DNA of 64,000 nucleotides from Tatlockia sp. (lineage in GTDB: Bacteria; Pseudomonadota; Gammaproteobacteria; Legionellales; Legionellaceae), in contig JACCWI010000022.1 of NCBI GenBank assembly GCA_013697725.1, positions 1 to 64,000 on the forward strand, in the 5' to 3' direction. Shown here one piece after another: positions 1 through 9,395 of this stretch (position 1 is the stretch's first letter; the number at the start of each line of letters is the position of its first letter). The notes under the pieces were generated by a model. The model did not search any database. It saw only the letters and a list, made by a program, of their open reading frames with translations, and was not told the origin of the DNA. The position numbers and the translations under genes are program-made.

Positions 1-12
1 GGGCAAAGCACC

Positions 13-101
13 CGTCATCCAGAGCGAAGCGAAGGATCTCCCTGCAGTGGCAGTGAGGTTTGAAAGGCAATAGAAGGTGCTACTACAAAGGAGATCCTTG
101 G
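13..101. repeat. dispersed intergenic repeat, copy A (degenerate)
   Basis: The stretch starts with CGTCATCCAGAG, continues with GCGAAGGATCTCC and ends with GGAGATCCTTGG, so it is itself an imperfect inverted repeat. The same opening recurs at about 29273, 45899, 46031 and 54658. Other copies close with CTCTGGATGACG, the inverse of the opening; this copy has lost that end. It lies just downstream of nadD and holds no gene. It is probably a MITE-like or REP-like element; no transposase match is visible. Confidence 0.6.
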
Positions 102-161
102 TAGGTGGCAGACGTGGTGTAAATACAAGACTAAGCTATTGAGCTTGAAGACATATTTTCT

Positions 162-812
162 TTAAGAGGAGAAATACAAATTATTCTGTTTAATATAAGC
201 AAGCACTGCGGGAGGAAGACAATCGTCCTTTTTACTAATCAAATTTATCTGTGCTCGGATTCCACTTGAAGACAGCTGATAATTTCCTGCATCAAAACGA
301 TAAATTAAACCATGGGGTTGTTTCTTAAGTGCTGTACTATCAGTGGTTTCGTTAAGATCTAAAAACTTGTTTAGTTCATCAGAAAAAACTTCCTTATGCC
401 CAGCACGTTTAATAAGCAAAATATTGGTCAAATCAATTAGCTTGATCCAGTGATGCCAGCTAGTAAGTCGGCTGAAAGCATCTTCGCCCATCAACAAGGT
501 TAGTGATAAGTTATCGCCCCATTGCGAGCGAAAATGTTGCAAACTATCGAGCATATAGGAAGGAGTTTCACGATTAATTTCTGATAAATCAAGATTAAAA
601 TTATATTGTTTTTTATATGGAGCTATAGCTAGCTCAATCATCTCAATTCGCTGAGCAGGGGTTGCAACTGCGTTATTTTTTAAAAGAGGCACTTTGCATG
701 GGAGGAATAAAAATTGTTCAAAATTAAAATGGCTTTGCACATTAATTGCTGTTTTTAAATGACCCCAATGAATTGGATCAAAAGTCCCACCGTAGAGTAT
801 TAAATTATGCAA
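162..812 (-). CDS. nadD: nicotinate-nucleotide adenylyltransferase (NadD)
   Basis: Makes nicotinate adenine dinucleotide from nicotinate mononucleotide and ATP, the penultimate step of NAD synthesis in the cytoplasm. The 216-residue product opens with the nucleotidyltransferase signature GGTFDPIHWGHLK (residues about 9-21, containing the HxGH-type motif) and has SSSGIRAQ near the C-terminus, the second nucleotide-binding motif. The only possible start that keeps the signature is a TTG overlapping the holA stop codon (TTGCATAA), so translation is probably coupled to holA. It is the last gene of a minus-strand run lnt-leuS-lptE-holA-nadD. The usual downstream genes rsfS and rlmH are not in the window. 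Confidence 0.95.
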   Translation of the reverse strand: MHNLILYGGTFDPIHWGHLKTAINVQSHFNFEQFLFLPCKVPLLKNNAVATPAQRIEMIELAIAPYKKQYNFNLDLSEINRETPSYMLDSLQHFRSQWGDNLSLTLLMGEDAFSRLTSWHHWIKLIDLTNILLIKRAGHKEVFSDELNKFLDLNETTDSTALKKQPHGLIYRFDAGNYQLSSSGIRAQINLISKKDDCLPPAVLAYIKQNNLYFSS

Positions 813-1833
813 AAGAGCCTACCTGCTTAGTTAAACTTAGTGAGAGGGCTATTTGTTCTAAAGATTGCCAGATTTGATTGTTCTGGGTTGTTTTAATGCG
901 CTCATCTATGAGTTTACAAAATCCTAGTAAATCTAACAAAGTACTCGTCTTAATTTTAGCTAAAATTATTTGATAAAGCTTGGTTCGTTGCGGCCATATT
1001 TTTAATTGGCTGCAAGCTGTATTAAAGGCTAGGGCTTGGTAACCTGTGAGTTCTTTTAATTGAAGTAGTAACCGAATCTCTTGAGCTAAAATCCAAAGTA
1101 TTAAAGTAGGTTCCGCTTTTGAATGATAAGCATGTCTTAACAGTTGTACTACTTTTTCAGAATTAGCAGCTAAACAAGCATCCGCTAATTCAAAAAGTTG
1201 AAATTCGCATTGATCAATTAATTGCTCACTTACAAGCTTGTGTGATAACAAAGTTTCTGCATCCGCAACTAATTCAAGTTTTTCTATAACCTGCGCACAG
1301 GCGAGCATATTACCCTCGGTGAATTGATGAATTAATGCGGGTATATCTCGTTCAAATTTTAAATCCTTCGCTTGTAGTTTAGCGGCAATCCATTGTTGCA
1401 TCGCTGCACCCGAGAGGGGGCTAGCCTGGATGAGATTTAAGTTTTCTTGATGAGAAAATGCTTGTAAAAGCTTTAATGATAAATTCGGAGCTCGCAGGAT
1501 TAATAAACAGCTAGGATTTGGATTTTTTAAGTAGCGGTTTAAAAAATCTTTTCCCGCGGCTTCTAGTGTTTTTTTTTCATAGCGAAGATCAAGTAACACT
1601 CTATTAGCAAATAAAGAATAACTATTGGCTTCTTCATTAACCACATCCCAATCAGAAGGGCTAGCAATAGAAAGTATTGATTCTTCCAATTCACCTGGGT
1701 CAGCAAGTTTCCATGCTTTTTTTAGCGATTCAGCTGCTTCATTCAAAAGATAAAAATCTTGACCAAAAAGGATATAAATTGCTGCAAGTTTTTGACGTAG
1801 ATGCGATGCCAGAGCTTGTAGTTTTATTAGCAT
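805..1833 (-). CDS. holA: DNA polymerase III subunit delta (HolA)
   Basis: Delta subunit of the clamp loader, which opens the beta clamp and loads it on primed DNA. The 342-residue length fits the family. Recognisable stretches include YILFGQDFYLLNEAAESL near the N-terminus and the C-terminal helical domain with EPTLILWILAQEIRLLLQLK. ATG start. It begins 4 bases after lptE ends and its stop codon overlaps the nadD start, the classic lptE-holA-nadD order of gammaproteobacteria. Sequence identity within the family is low, so neighbour order supports the call strongly. Confidence 0.93.
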   Translation of the reverse strand: MLIKLQALASHLRQKLAAIYILFGQDFYLLNEAAESLKKAWKLADPGELEESILSIASPSDWDVVNEEANSYSLFANRVLLDLRYEKKTLEAAGKDFLNRYLKNPNPSCLLILRAPNLSLKLLQAFSHQENLNLIQASPLSGAAMQQWIAAKLQAKDLKFERDIPALIHQFTEGNMLACAQVIEKLELVADAETLLSHKLVSEQLIDQCEFQLFELADACLAANSEKVVQLLRHAYHSKAEPTLILWILAQEIRLLLQLKELTGYQALAFNTACSQLKIWPQRTKLYQIILAKIKTSTLLDLLGFCKLIDERIKTTQNNQIWQSLEQIALSLSLTKQVGSFA

Positions 1834-1837
1834 AGAA

Positions 1838-2380
1838 CTACCTCTGAGAGCGATTAGTCTTAACAGCCTTTAAGATTTGTTGATTTTTATCCCGACTTAA
1901 ATGATTAATAATTTGCATGGCAGCATCACGACGCATTTCTTTAGTAAGCTGCATTTCTTCAAAATTTGAACCCAAAATGCGATTATTATTTACCGTTAAT
2001 TGCCTTGAAACCGAAACATTAGTGGAAGGGATAACCACGACTCCTTTTTTAACAAGGCTAAACTGAGCAACATAGATCAATAAATATTGTCGAGGAGTGG
2101 TACTAGCGCCAATGTTAGTCGTTTGCTGTTGAATAGCATCGGATTCAAGAATAAGCAAATAATCAGCTAGCGCTGCATTCGGGTTGACGTGAATATTATA
2201 GGCTTCTAATTGGCTCTTGATAATGGGGCCTAAATCACGATGTGCATCCTGAATAGTAATGGCGACATTATTAAGCCATTTGGGCATGTCGTTAAAGCCT
2301 CGCAGATGAAAGCCACAACTGATTAAGAGCAGTAGTGAACTTCCTAGCGCGATATTTTTCAACAACAAATTTAGTTGCAT
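1838..2380 (-). CDS. lptE: LPS-assembly lipoprotein LptE
   Basis: Outer-membrane lipoprotein that plugs the LptD barrel and helps place lipopolysaccharide in the outer leaflet. The 180-residue product has a lipoprotein signal peptide with lipobox LLLISCGFHLRG; the cysteine at about residue 22 would be lipidated, and the GFHLRG motif following it is characteristic of LptE/RlpB. It lies between leuS and holA, as in other gammaproteobacteria. ATG start; the gap to leuS is 55 bases. Confidence 0.93.
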   Translation of the reverse strand: MQLNLLLKNIALGSSLLLLISCGFHLRGFNDMPKWLNNVAITIQDAHRDLGPIIKSQLEAYNIHVNPNAALADYLLILESDAIQQQTTNIGASTTPRQYLLIYVAQFSLVKKGVVVIPSTNVSVSRQLTVNNNRILGSNFEEMQLTKEMRRDAAMQIINHLSRDKNQQILKAVKTNRSQR

Positions 2381-2435
2381 AGCAAAGCACTCAAATAATT
2401 ACCAGCACTGTTAGAAAGCCTCAATACCAAATGCA

Positions 2436-4910
2436 TTAACTTACCACCAAATTAATTAATTGACGATGAGCGACTATAACTGCTTTTTTAATAGTTTTAT
2501 CCAGCAAATTAGCATGTTGTGTCGCTAACTCAATTAATTTTTCTTCAGAGCTGTCACTATCCGCTGTAAAATGAGTTTTTAGCTTGCCATTTATTTGGAC
2601 AACGTAATGTAATTCATCACTTTTAAGTGCACTTTTATCTACCTTTGGCCAGGGTGCGTCGATAATAATTTTATCAAACCCCAATTCTAACCATAAATAG
2701 TGACAAATATGGGGCGTAATAGGCGCTAAAAGTCGTAGGAGAATGCTTAATCCGGAGTGAATAAAATATTTATCGTCTTCATTTAATACTTCATAGTCAG
2801 AAAGCTCATTAAAAAGCTTCATGCAGCCTGAGACGACGGTATTGAATTGATGGCGTTCATAATCATTATTCGCTTGCAATAAAATCTGATTGATAATCAT
2901 GCGAGATTTTTTTAGACGATTTTCTGCATGTTGCCAATCCCAATGGCAATTGCCGTCAAGGATTTGATCATTGATATCAATAATTGTCTGCTGGTGTTTA
3001 TGAGCAAAGGTCCACACCCGTTTGATGAAGCGATGTGCACCTTCTACCGCATTATCGGACCACTCTAAAGATTGCTCGGGTGGTGCTGCAAACATTACAA
3101 ATAAACGGGCGGTATCTGCGCCATAGGTATCAATCAGATGATTGGGATCAACGACATTACCCAAGGACTTAGACATTTTATGACCGTCTTTAAGAACCAT
3201 TCCTTGAGTTAATAAGGCTTTGAAAGGCTCATCTGAATTAACCAAGCCCTCATCGCGCATTAATTTATGAAAAAAGCGTGCATAGAGTAAATGCATCACC
3301 GCATGTTCAATGCCACCGACATATTGGTCGACTGGAGTCCAGTATTTAGCGCGATCATCAAGCATCGCATTGTCTTGGCCTTTGCAAGCAAAGCGAGCGT
3401 AATACCACGATGATTCGACAAAAGTATCAAAGGTATCCGTTTCGCGAGTTGCATCTTGCCCACATTTAGGGCAAATAATATGTAAAAAATCATTACATTG
3501 GGCTAAGGGAGAACCGCTGCCAGTAAGTGCTATATTTTCAGGCAAAATAACAGGGAGTTGATGTTCAGGAACTGGAACTATGCCACATTCATCACAATGA
3601 ATCATGGGAATAGGCGTTCCCCAATAACGTTGGCGCGAAACACCCCAGTCGCGCAGACGATAATTAATGGTTAGTTTTCCAGCATCATGTGCCTCTAGAA
3701 AACTAGCAATTTCTTTTTTTGCAGCAAGGGATGAGAGCTCGTTAAATTGCCCTGAATTAATCAGTAGACCCTCAGTGATTAGCGCTGACTTGCTATAATC
3801 ATGAGCATGATTGTCCTGAGGTTTTATAACTTCTTTAAGAGGCAATTGATATTTCTGCGCAAATTCCCAGTCACGCTGATCATGAGCAGGAACTGACATG
3901 ACAGCACCTGAGCCGTATTGCATCAAAACAAAATTAGCTATCCAAATCGGCAATTCTTCATTAGTAATTGGATGAATTGCTTTCATTCCTGAATCGATAC
4001 CACGTTTCTCCATGGTGGCAATATCAGCTTCAGCCATGCGCACGCCTTGGCAACTCTCAATAAAGGCTTGGATCTCAACATTATGCTTGGCAGCTTCTTT
4101 AGCGATAGGATGATCCGGCGCAACAGCAAGATAGGTTGCACCCATTAGGGTATCAGCTCTTGTGGTATAGATTTTAAGACGCTTACTAAACTCATTAACT
4201 TTAAAATTAATATCACAGCCTTCTGAACGCCCAATCCAGTTTCTTTGCATTTGTTTAACTTGGGCAGGCCAATCATCTAGCGTATCTAAATCATATAAAA
4301 GTTCATCGGCATAGGCGGTAATTTTAATAAACCATTGTGAAATTTCACGTCGCTCAACGAGTGCTCCAGAACGCCAACCGCGTCCATCAACAACTTGCTC
4401 ATTGGCTAATACTGTTTGATCAACCGGATCCCAATTAACTACAGCATTTTTGCGATAAACCAGACCTTTTTCATAAAGTTTAATGAAAAACCATTGTTCC
4501 CAACGATAATATTCCGGTTCACAGGTAGTAATTTCACGTCGCCAGTCATAGGCATTACCTAAACGCATAAATTGTTCTTTCATGGAAGCAATGTTGGTCT
4601 TAGTCCATTCAGCGGGGGGTATACCATGCTTGATGGCCGCATTTTCTGCAGGAAGGCCAAAAGCGTCCCAACCGATGGGTTGTAATACATTTTTACCTAA
4701 GGCACGTTGATAACGTGCAATTACATCACCGATAGTGTAATTACGAACATGCCCCATATGCAAAGTGCCGCTTGGGTAGGGGAACATTGATAAGCAGAAA
4801 AATTTCTCTTTGTTAAGGTCTTCTGACACATTAAAAGATTGTTTTTTAAGCCAATATTGCTGGGCCAGTTCTTCAATTTCTCGTGGTATGTAGCAATTGT
4901 CCATAGTCAT
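2436..4910 (-). CDS. leuS: leucyl-tRNA synthetase
   Basis: Charges tRNA-Leu with leucine. Class I synthetase of normal length (824 residues). The HIGH-type motif is HMGH at residues 51-54, preceded by FPYPSGTL; the KMSKS loop occurs intact near residue 578 (DGHKMSKSLGNVVDP). The connective editing domain lies between them and a zinc-ribbon-like CxxC pair is present (HCDECG and CPKCG). Two in-frame ATGs (MTM) are close together at the start and the choice is uncertain by two codons. It heads the lptE-holA-nadD group. Confidence 0.97.
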   Translation of the reverse strand: MTMDNCYIPREIEELAQQYWLKKQSFNVSEDLNKEKFFCLSMFPYPSGTLHMGHVRNYTIGDVIARYQRALGKNVLQPIGWDAFGLPAENAAIKHGIPPAEWTKTNIASMKEQFMRLGNAYDWRREITTCEPEYYRWEQWFFIKLYEKGLVYRKNAVVNWDPVDQTVLANEQVVDGRGWRSGALVERREISQWFIKITAYADELLYDLDTLDDWPAQVKQMQRNWIGRSEGCDINFKVNEFSKRLKIYTTRADTLMGATYLAVAPDHPIAKEAAKHNVEIQAFIESCQGVRMAEADIATMEKRGIDSGMKAIHPITNEELPIWIANFVLMQYGSGAVMSVPAHDQRDWEFAQKYQLPLKEVIKPQDNHAHDYSKSALITEGLLINSGQFNELSSLAAKKEIASFLEAHDAGKLTINYRLRDWGVSRQRYWGTPIPMIHCDECGIVPVPEHQLPVILPENIALTGSGSPLAQCNDFLHIICPKCGQDATRETDTFDTFVESSWYYARFACKGQDNAMLDDRAKYWTPVDQYVGGIEHAVMHLLYARFFHKLMRDEGLVNSDEPFKALLTQGMVLKDGHKMSKSLGNVVDPNHLIDTYGADTARLFVMFAAPPEQSLEWSDNAVEGAHRFIKRVWTFAHKHQQTIIDINDQILDGNCHWDWQHAENRLKKSRMIINQILLQANNDYERHQFNTVVSGCMKLFNELSDYEVLNEDDKYFIHSGLSILLRLLAPITPHICHYLWLELGFDKIIIDAPWPKVDKSALKSDELHYVVQINGKLKTHFTADSDSSEEKLIELATQHANLLDKTIKKAVIVAHRQLINLVVS

Positions 4911-4968
4911 CAGTTAAATTTCTCTAAGGCGAATAAGAATAGCGTCTCTCGTGCTTGGCAGCAAGAGT

Positions 4969-6507
4969 CTAGATGTTTACTTTCTGTTTGATAATACGGA
5001 AGCCGGTATAGAACAATACAATCAGCGCAGAAAATATTAATATTGGTAAATTTCCAAAATTAACCCAAGGAGTTGAACCTGTCGCTGGCTTTAGCTCCGC
5101 TTTTAGTATACCCGAACTAAAGGGGGCTAATGAGGAGATTAGCTCACCCTGAGCATTAATAACGGAAGATAAGCCATCATTATTGGCTACGACTTGATAA
5201 CGCGCAGTTTCAATTGATCGGACTTGAGCCATTTGTAATTGTTGATACATGGCTAAGGAATGACCAAACCACCCCGCATCGCTAATAGATACAATCCATT
5301 TTGCCAAGGGCAATTGATGACGCAATAATTCCCCATAAGCCAATTCATAGCAAATTAAAGTTGCCACCTGATATTGCTGAATGGTAACCAAAGATTGATT
5401 AACTTTACCGGGCTTTAAATTAGCAGCAGGGATCGCTAGCCAATTGGTTAGAGCCTGGAAAGGTTTTGGAATATATTCGCCAAAGGGGACAAGGTGTTTT
5501 TTTTGATAGGAACCTTCGGCTCTACCCAAACTTATTAGAGCGTTGAAATAATAAGATTCATCCGCATTAGTCGGTGTAGGGATACCCATCATTAGCGCTG
5601 TGCCTGCTTTTTTTGCTTTAGAGTCAAGGTCGTTAAGAAAATCTTCAATATAGCTGGGCGGAAGAGGAATAGCTGATTCGGGCATCACGATAAGTTCTGT
5701 ACCTAATAATTGCTCGATGTTTTCCTGATAACGTTTTAATAATTGCCAAAATAATTGTTCATCCCATTTATCACGCATTGATAGATTAGCCTGAATAACA
5801 CCAACAGTAACAGGTTTAGAGCTTTCCTGAGACCATTGAATGGGTTTAAGGAGTAGAGGACTGAGCACAATTGCAACAAAAGCACTAAGGTAACTCAAAC
5901 GTTTTTTTCCTAATTGCTGCGTGCTTAAGGTTAACAGTGTGGCTGCAAGACAAGTAAAAAATCCAACACCATAGACTCCTATAATCGGTAGTAAATATTT
6001 GCTGGGCGTATCAAATTGACCAAATCCAAGTTGCAGCCAAGGAAAACCACTAAAAATAGTAGAGCGAAAATATTCAAATAGAATCCAAAGGGCGCTAAAC
6101 AAAACGCAGGAGAAAAGGGAGGAGTCAGGTTTGGCAAGTTTTCGATAAACAAAGCACATCAATGCTGTAAATAAAGAAAGATAGAGCAAAAAAAGAAGGG
6201 TAATCAGGGCAGAAACAAAGCTGTTGAGATGACCATACTCATGAATGCTGACATATACCCAGGAAGTGCCGAGGCCAAAATAACCCAGACCAAAAAAAAG
6301 TCCTTTTAAAAGCGCATAACGGCTAGTTCCTACTTTAATTTGTGCATATAAAAATGCAAGGCTTAATATAGCAGCGCCCGGAATGTGAAAAGGTGCAAAG
6401 CTAAAAGGTAGAAGCAGTCCCGATAAAAAGGCAGCAATTAAATGACTGTATTTTAAGGTTTTAACTGATAAAAGAGCGAATTTATGAGCTGCAGTTGTTC
6501 GAGCCAT
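4969..6507 (-). CDS. lnt: apolipoprotein N-acyltransferase (Lnt)
   Basis: Inner-membrane enzyme that adds the third acyl chain to the N-terminal cysteine of lipoproteins. The 512-residue product has an N-terminal bundle of membrane helices (about residues 15-220), then a periplasmic nitrilase-fold domain and a final membrane helix (about residues 488-505). The nitrilase triad is visible: Glu in VMPESAIPLP (about 272), Lys in YQKKHLVPFGEY (about 336) and Cys in ATLICYELAYGE (about 384). It lies 58 bases upstream of leuS on the same strand. Its usual neighbour corC/ybeX is absent. Confidence 0.95.
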   Translation of the reverse strand: MARTTAAHKFALLSVKTLKYSHLIAAFLSGLLLPFSFAPFHIPGAAILSLAFLYAQIKVGTSRYALLKGLFFGLGYFGLGTSWVYVSIHEYGHLNSFVSALITLLFLLYLSLFTALMCFVYRKLAKPDSSLFSCVLFSALWILFEYFRSTIFSGFPWLQLGFGQFDTPSKYLLPIIGVYGVGFFTCLAATLLTLSTQQLGKKRLSYLSAFVAIVLSPLLLKPIQWSQESSKPVTVGVIQANLSMRDKWDEQLFWQLLKRYQENIEQLLGTELIVMPESAIPLPPSYIEDFLNDLDSKAKKAGTALMMGIPTPTNADESYYFNALISLGRAEGSYQKKHLVPFGEYIPKPFQALTNWLAIPAANLKPGKVNQSLVTIQQYQVATLICYELAYGELLRHQLPLAKWIVSISDAGWFGHSLAMYQQLQMAQVRSIETARYQVVANNDGLSSVINAQGELISSLAPFSSGILKAELKPATGSTPWVNFGNLPILIFSALIVLFYTGFRIIKQKVNI

Positions 6508-6668
6508 TTTTAACTAGGTAATTAACTTGTAAGGGACGATAAGTTACTAAAGGGAAAAGATCAAGTTATTGATTCGTTCTAGGCTTTAAAAAGGGACGCT
6601 AAGCCTCTATTCAATCGCTAATTTTTTAGTGTACGATGAGGACTTCGTTATACAAGGAGAATGGATGT

Positions 6669-7757
6669 ATGTACGATGTGATGATTACAGGAGCAGGGAA
6701 GATTGGGAGTTTAATTGCATGCTTACTCGCTGATTCAGGTGATTACAACATTCATTTAGCCGATTTGAAATTTGAAGGAGCAGATGTAAGTCGTTTACTG
6801 CAAACTATCCCGGAAATTAACACAGTAGCACTTGATGTTATGGATCTTGAGTCAACTAAAGCTTATATGCTTGACAATAAAATTATTGCAGTGATTTCAA
6901 GCCTCCCTTTTTACCTTAATATCCACGTCGCCATAGCGGCGAAAGCGGCCAAAGCACACTATTTTGATCTAACTGAAGATATAAAAGTTACTGAAGAGGT
7001 GAAAACAATCGCTCTTAACGCAGAAACAGCCTTTGTACCGCAATGCGGCCTTGCACCTGGCTTCATCTCTATTGCTGCTAACAGTCTCATGAAAGAATTC
7101 GACGAATGTTTTCATGCCAAATTGCGGGTTGGAGCCTTACCGCAACGAGCCAACAATGCCTTGCAATACTCCCTGACCTGGTCGACTGACGGTATAATTA
7201 ATGAGTATGGGAATCTTTGTCACGGGGTGGAATCAGGTAAACCAATTATCCTGAAGCCTTTAGAAGGGCGAGAATTAATTCAAATTGAAGGCTGTAAATA
7301 TGAAGCCTTTAATACCTCGGGTGGGTTAGGTAGCCTTGCTGAGCTTTATAAAGATAAAATCTCAACGCTTAACTATAAAACTATGCGCTATCCTGGACAT
7401 TGTGAAAAAATGCGCTTTTTGATGAATGATTTAAAATTAAATGAAGACAGAGATACTTTAAAACGAATACTGGAACGGGCAATCCCTAAAACCTACCAAG
7501 ATATAGTCATTATTTACGTTACTGTCGAAGGGCTTAAACAGGGTGAGTTGACTGAAAAAAGCTATCTAAAAAAAATCTATCCCCAAACTCTTCGAGAGCT
7601 TGAATGGTCAGCCATTCAAGTTAGCACTGCGGCTTCTGTTTCTGCGATAGTAGATTTGGTTTTGAGCGCAGCTAATGAATTTCATGGGCTAGTTTTGCAA
7701 GAAAATTTTACCTTGGCAGAAGTGGTGTCGAATCGATTTGGTAAATATTTCGCATAG
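6669..7757 (+). CDS. saccharopine dehydrogenase-like oxidoreductase
   Basis: Probably oxidises saccharopine to aminoadipate semialdehyde and glutamate in lysine breakdown. It has an N-terminal Rossmann motif ([13 protein letters not shown]), [24 protein letters not shown] typical of the saccharopine dehydrogenase NAD(P) domain, and [15 protein letters not shown] before the catalytic domain. I place the start at ATG 6669, not the upstream in-frame ATG at 6636, because AAGGAGA lies 8 bases before 6669 and the Rossmann strand starts right there. The next gene begins within 10 bases and encodes the enzyme for the following step, which supports the role. Direction and exact substrate are inferred. 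Confidence 0.85.
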   Translation: MYDVMITGAGKIGSLIACLLADSGDYNIHLADLKFEGADVSRLLQTIPEINTVALDVMDLESTKAYMLDNKIIAVISSLPFYLNIHVAIAAKAAKAHYFDLTEDIKVTEEVKTIALNAETAFVPQCGLAPGFISIAANSLMKEFDECFHAKLRVGALPQRANNALQYSLTWSTDGIINEYGNLCHGVESGKPIILKPLEGRELIQIEGCKYEAFNTSGGLGSLAELYKDKISTLNYKTMRYPGHCEKMRFLMNDLKLNEDRDTLKRILERAIPKTYQDIVIIYVTVEGLKQGELTEKSYLKKIYPQTLRELEWSAIQVSTAASVSAIVDLVLSAANEFHGLVLQENFTLAEVVSNRFGKYFA

Positions 7758-7765
7758 GAGTGAAA

Positions 7766-9286
7766 ATGGATTTGTTTAAGGAATTAGCAATTGAGGAAGT
7801 CAATCCGGGTGCCTTTAGTGGTCAGGGTTGGAAAAGTAATATTGGTTCAAGCCGCTTAACTTCCTATAATCCAGCAAATGGCAAAAAACTTGCCGAGGTG
7901 GCAACAGCAGATTCTGATGATTACCAAGAGATATTAAGGCGAGCAGAAATTGCGGCTTTAGCATGGCGTGAAGTTCCTGCGCCAAAGCGTGGCGAGATAG
8001 TTCGTCAGATAGGACAAGCTTTACGTGAGTTTAAAGATAAACTAGGAAGCCTGGTTTCAGTTGAAATGGGGAAATCAAAACAAGAAGGGGATGGCGAAGT
8101 TCAGGAAATGATTGATATTGCTGATTTTGCCGTAGGTCAGTCTCGTATGCTCTATGGTAATTCCATGCACTCTGAGCGACCTTATCACCGGATGTATGAG
8201 CAATGGCATCCCTATGGGATTGTCCTTGTGATCTCAGCCTTTAATTTTCCTGTTGCCGTTTGGGCCTGGAATGCTTTTATCTCGGCTATTTGCGGTAATG
8301 TAACTCTTTGGAAGCCCTCATCAAAAACACCTCTTTGTGCTATTGCTGTGCAAAATATTTGTAATAAAGTTTTGCAGGACAATAATTGCCCGGAAATCTT
8401 TTCTCTTATTATTCCGTCTTCGCATGATATTGGTGAGGAAATGATCAATGACAAGCGCATTCCTCTGATATCGTTTACCGGCTCGACGGCGGTTGGCAAA
8501 CAAGTCGCTACCAAGGTAGCAAGTCGGCTAGGGAAAACGATTCTTGAGCTTGGCGGCAATAATGCAATTATTATCGATGAAACTGCGGATTTAAGTTTGG
8601 CCATTCCTGCTATTGTTTTTGGAGCTGTAGGAACCGCCGGACAACGTTGCACCTCAACACGCCGTTTATTCATCCCCGAGTCAATGCAAACAGAAATAAT
8701 TCATCGTTTAAAAAAAGCTTATGAACAAATCACCATTGGTGATCCCCTGGATAGTAAAAATCTAATGGGCCCTTTGATTGATGAAAGCGCAGTTAAACAA
8801 TTTAAAGGAGCACTAACACGTATAAAAGAAGCTGGAGGACAAGTAATTTTTGGCGGTGATGCTATTGCTAAAGCCGGTTTTTTTGTGCAACCGACCTTGG
8901 TTACAGGTTTAAAAAATCAAGTCGAAATTATTCAGGAAGAAACCTTTGCTCCTATTTTATACGTCATAACCTATAAAGATTTAGACGAAGCAATTTCTTT
9001 GCAAAATGCCGTTCCACAAGGCTTGTCGTCCGCTTTGTTTACGCAAAATCTCAAGCATGCCGAGCGCTATCTCAGTGTTAAAGGCTCAGATTGCGGCATT
9101 GCGAATATCAACATTGGTACATCCGGCGCTGAAATTGGCGGTGCTTTTGGTGGGGAAAAAGAAACAGGCGGCGGTCGAGAATCAGGTTCTGATTCATGGA
9201 AAGCCTATATGAGGCGGCAAACTAATACCATAAATTGGGGCGATGGCCTACCTTTGGCACAAGGAATACGTTTTTCAATAGATTAA
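7766..9286 (+). CDS. aldehyde dehydrogenase, ALDH7 type (aminoadipate-semialdehyde dehydrogenase)
   Basis: NAD-dependent aldehyde dehydrogenase of about 506 residues, close to antiquitin/AmaB, which oxidises alpha-aminoadipate semialdehyde. The catalytic Glu is in [13 protein letters not shown] and the catalytic Cys in [14 protein letters not shown]; the cofactor loop [12 protein letters not shown] and the [19 protein letters not shown] segment typical of ALDH7 are intact. ATG 7766 is preferred over GTG 7760 because AGGAG (7756-7760) is correctly spaced only for the ATG. With the upstream saccharopine dehydrogenase it forms a two-gene lysine-degradation unit. Confidence 0.92.
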   Translation: MDLFKELAIEEVNPGAFSGQGWKSNIGSSRLTSYNPANGKKLAEVATADSDDYQEILRRAEIAALAWREVPAPKRGEIVRQIGQALREFKDKLGSLVSVEMGKSKQEGDGEVQEMIDIADFAVGQSRMLYGNSMHSERPYHRMYEQWHPYGIVLVISAFNFPVAVWAWNAFISAICGNVTLWKPSSKTPLCAIAVQNICNKVLQDNNCPEIFSLIIPSSHDIGEEMINDKRIPLISFTGSTAVGKQVATKVASRLGKTILELGGNNAIIIDETADLSLAIPAIVFGAVGTAGQRCTSTRRLFIPESMQTEIIHRLKKAYEQITIGDPLDSKNLMGPLIDESAVKQFKGALTRIKEAGGQVIFGGDAIAKAGFFVQPTLVTGLKNQVEIIQEETFAPILYVITYKDLDEAISLQNAVPQGLSSALFTQNLKHAERYLSVKGSDCGIANINIGTSGAEIGGAFGGEKETGGGRESGSDSWKAYMRRQTNTINWGDGLPLAQGIRFSID

Positions 9287-9395
9287 GAGCGGATAGGCAT
9301 AAAGGCTTTTGTTAGCTCTATGCCTATCTTTGGCATCTTATGCACAGAATGCCTAATTTAATTACTTAAATTTTATACATTAAAGGACAAGTATT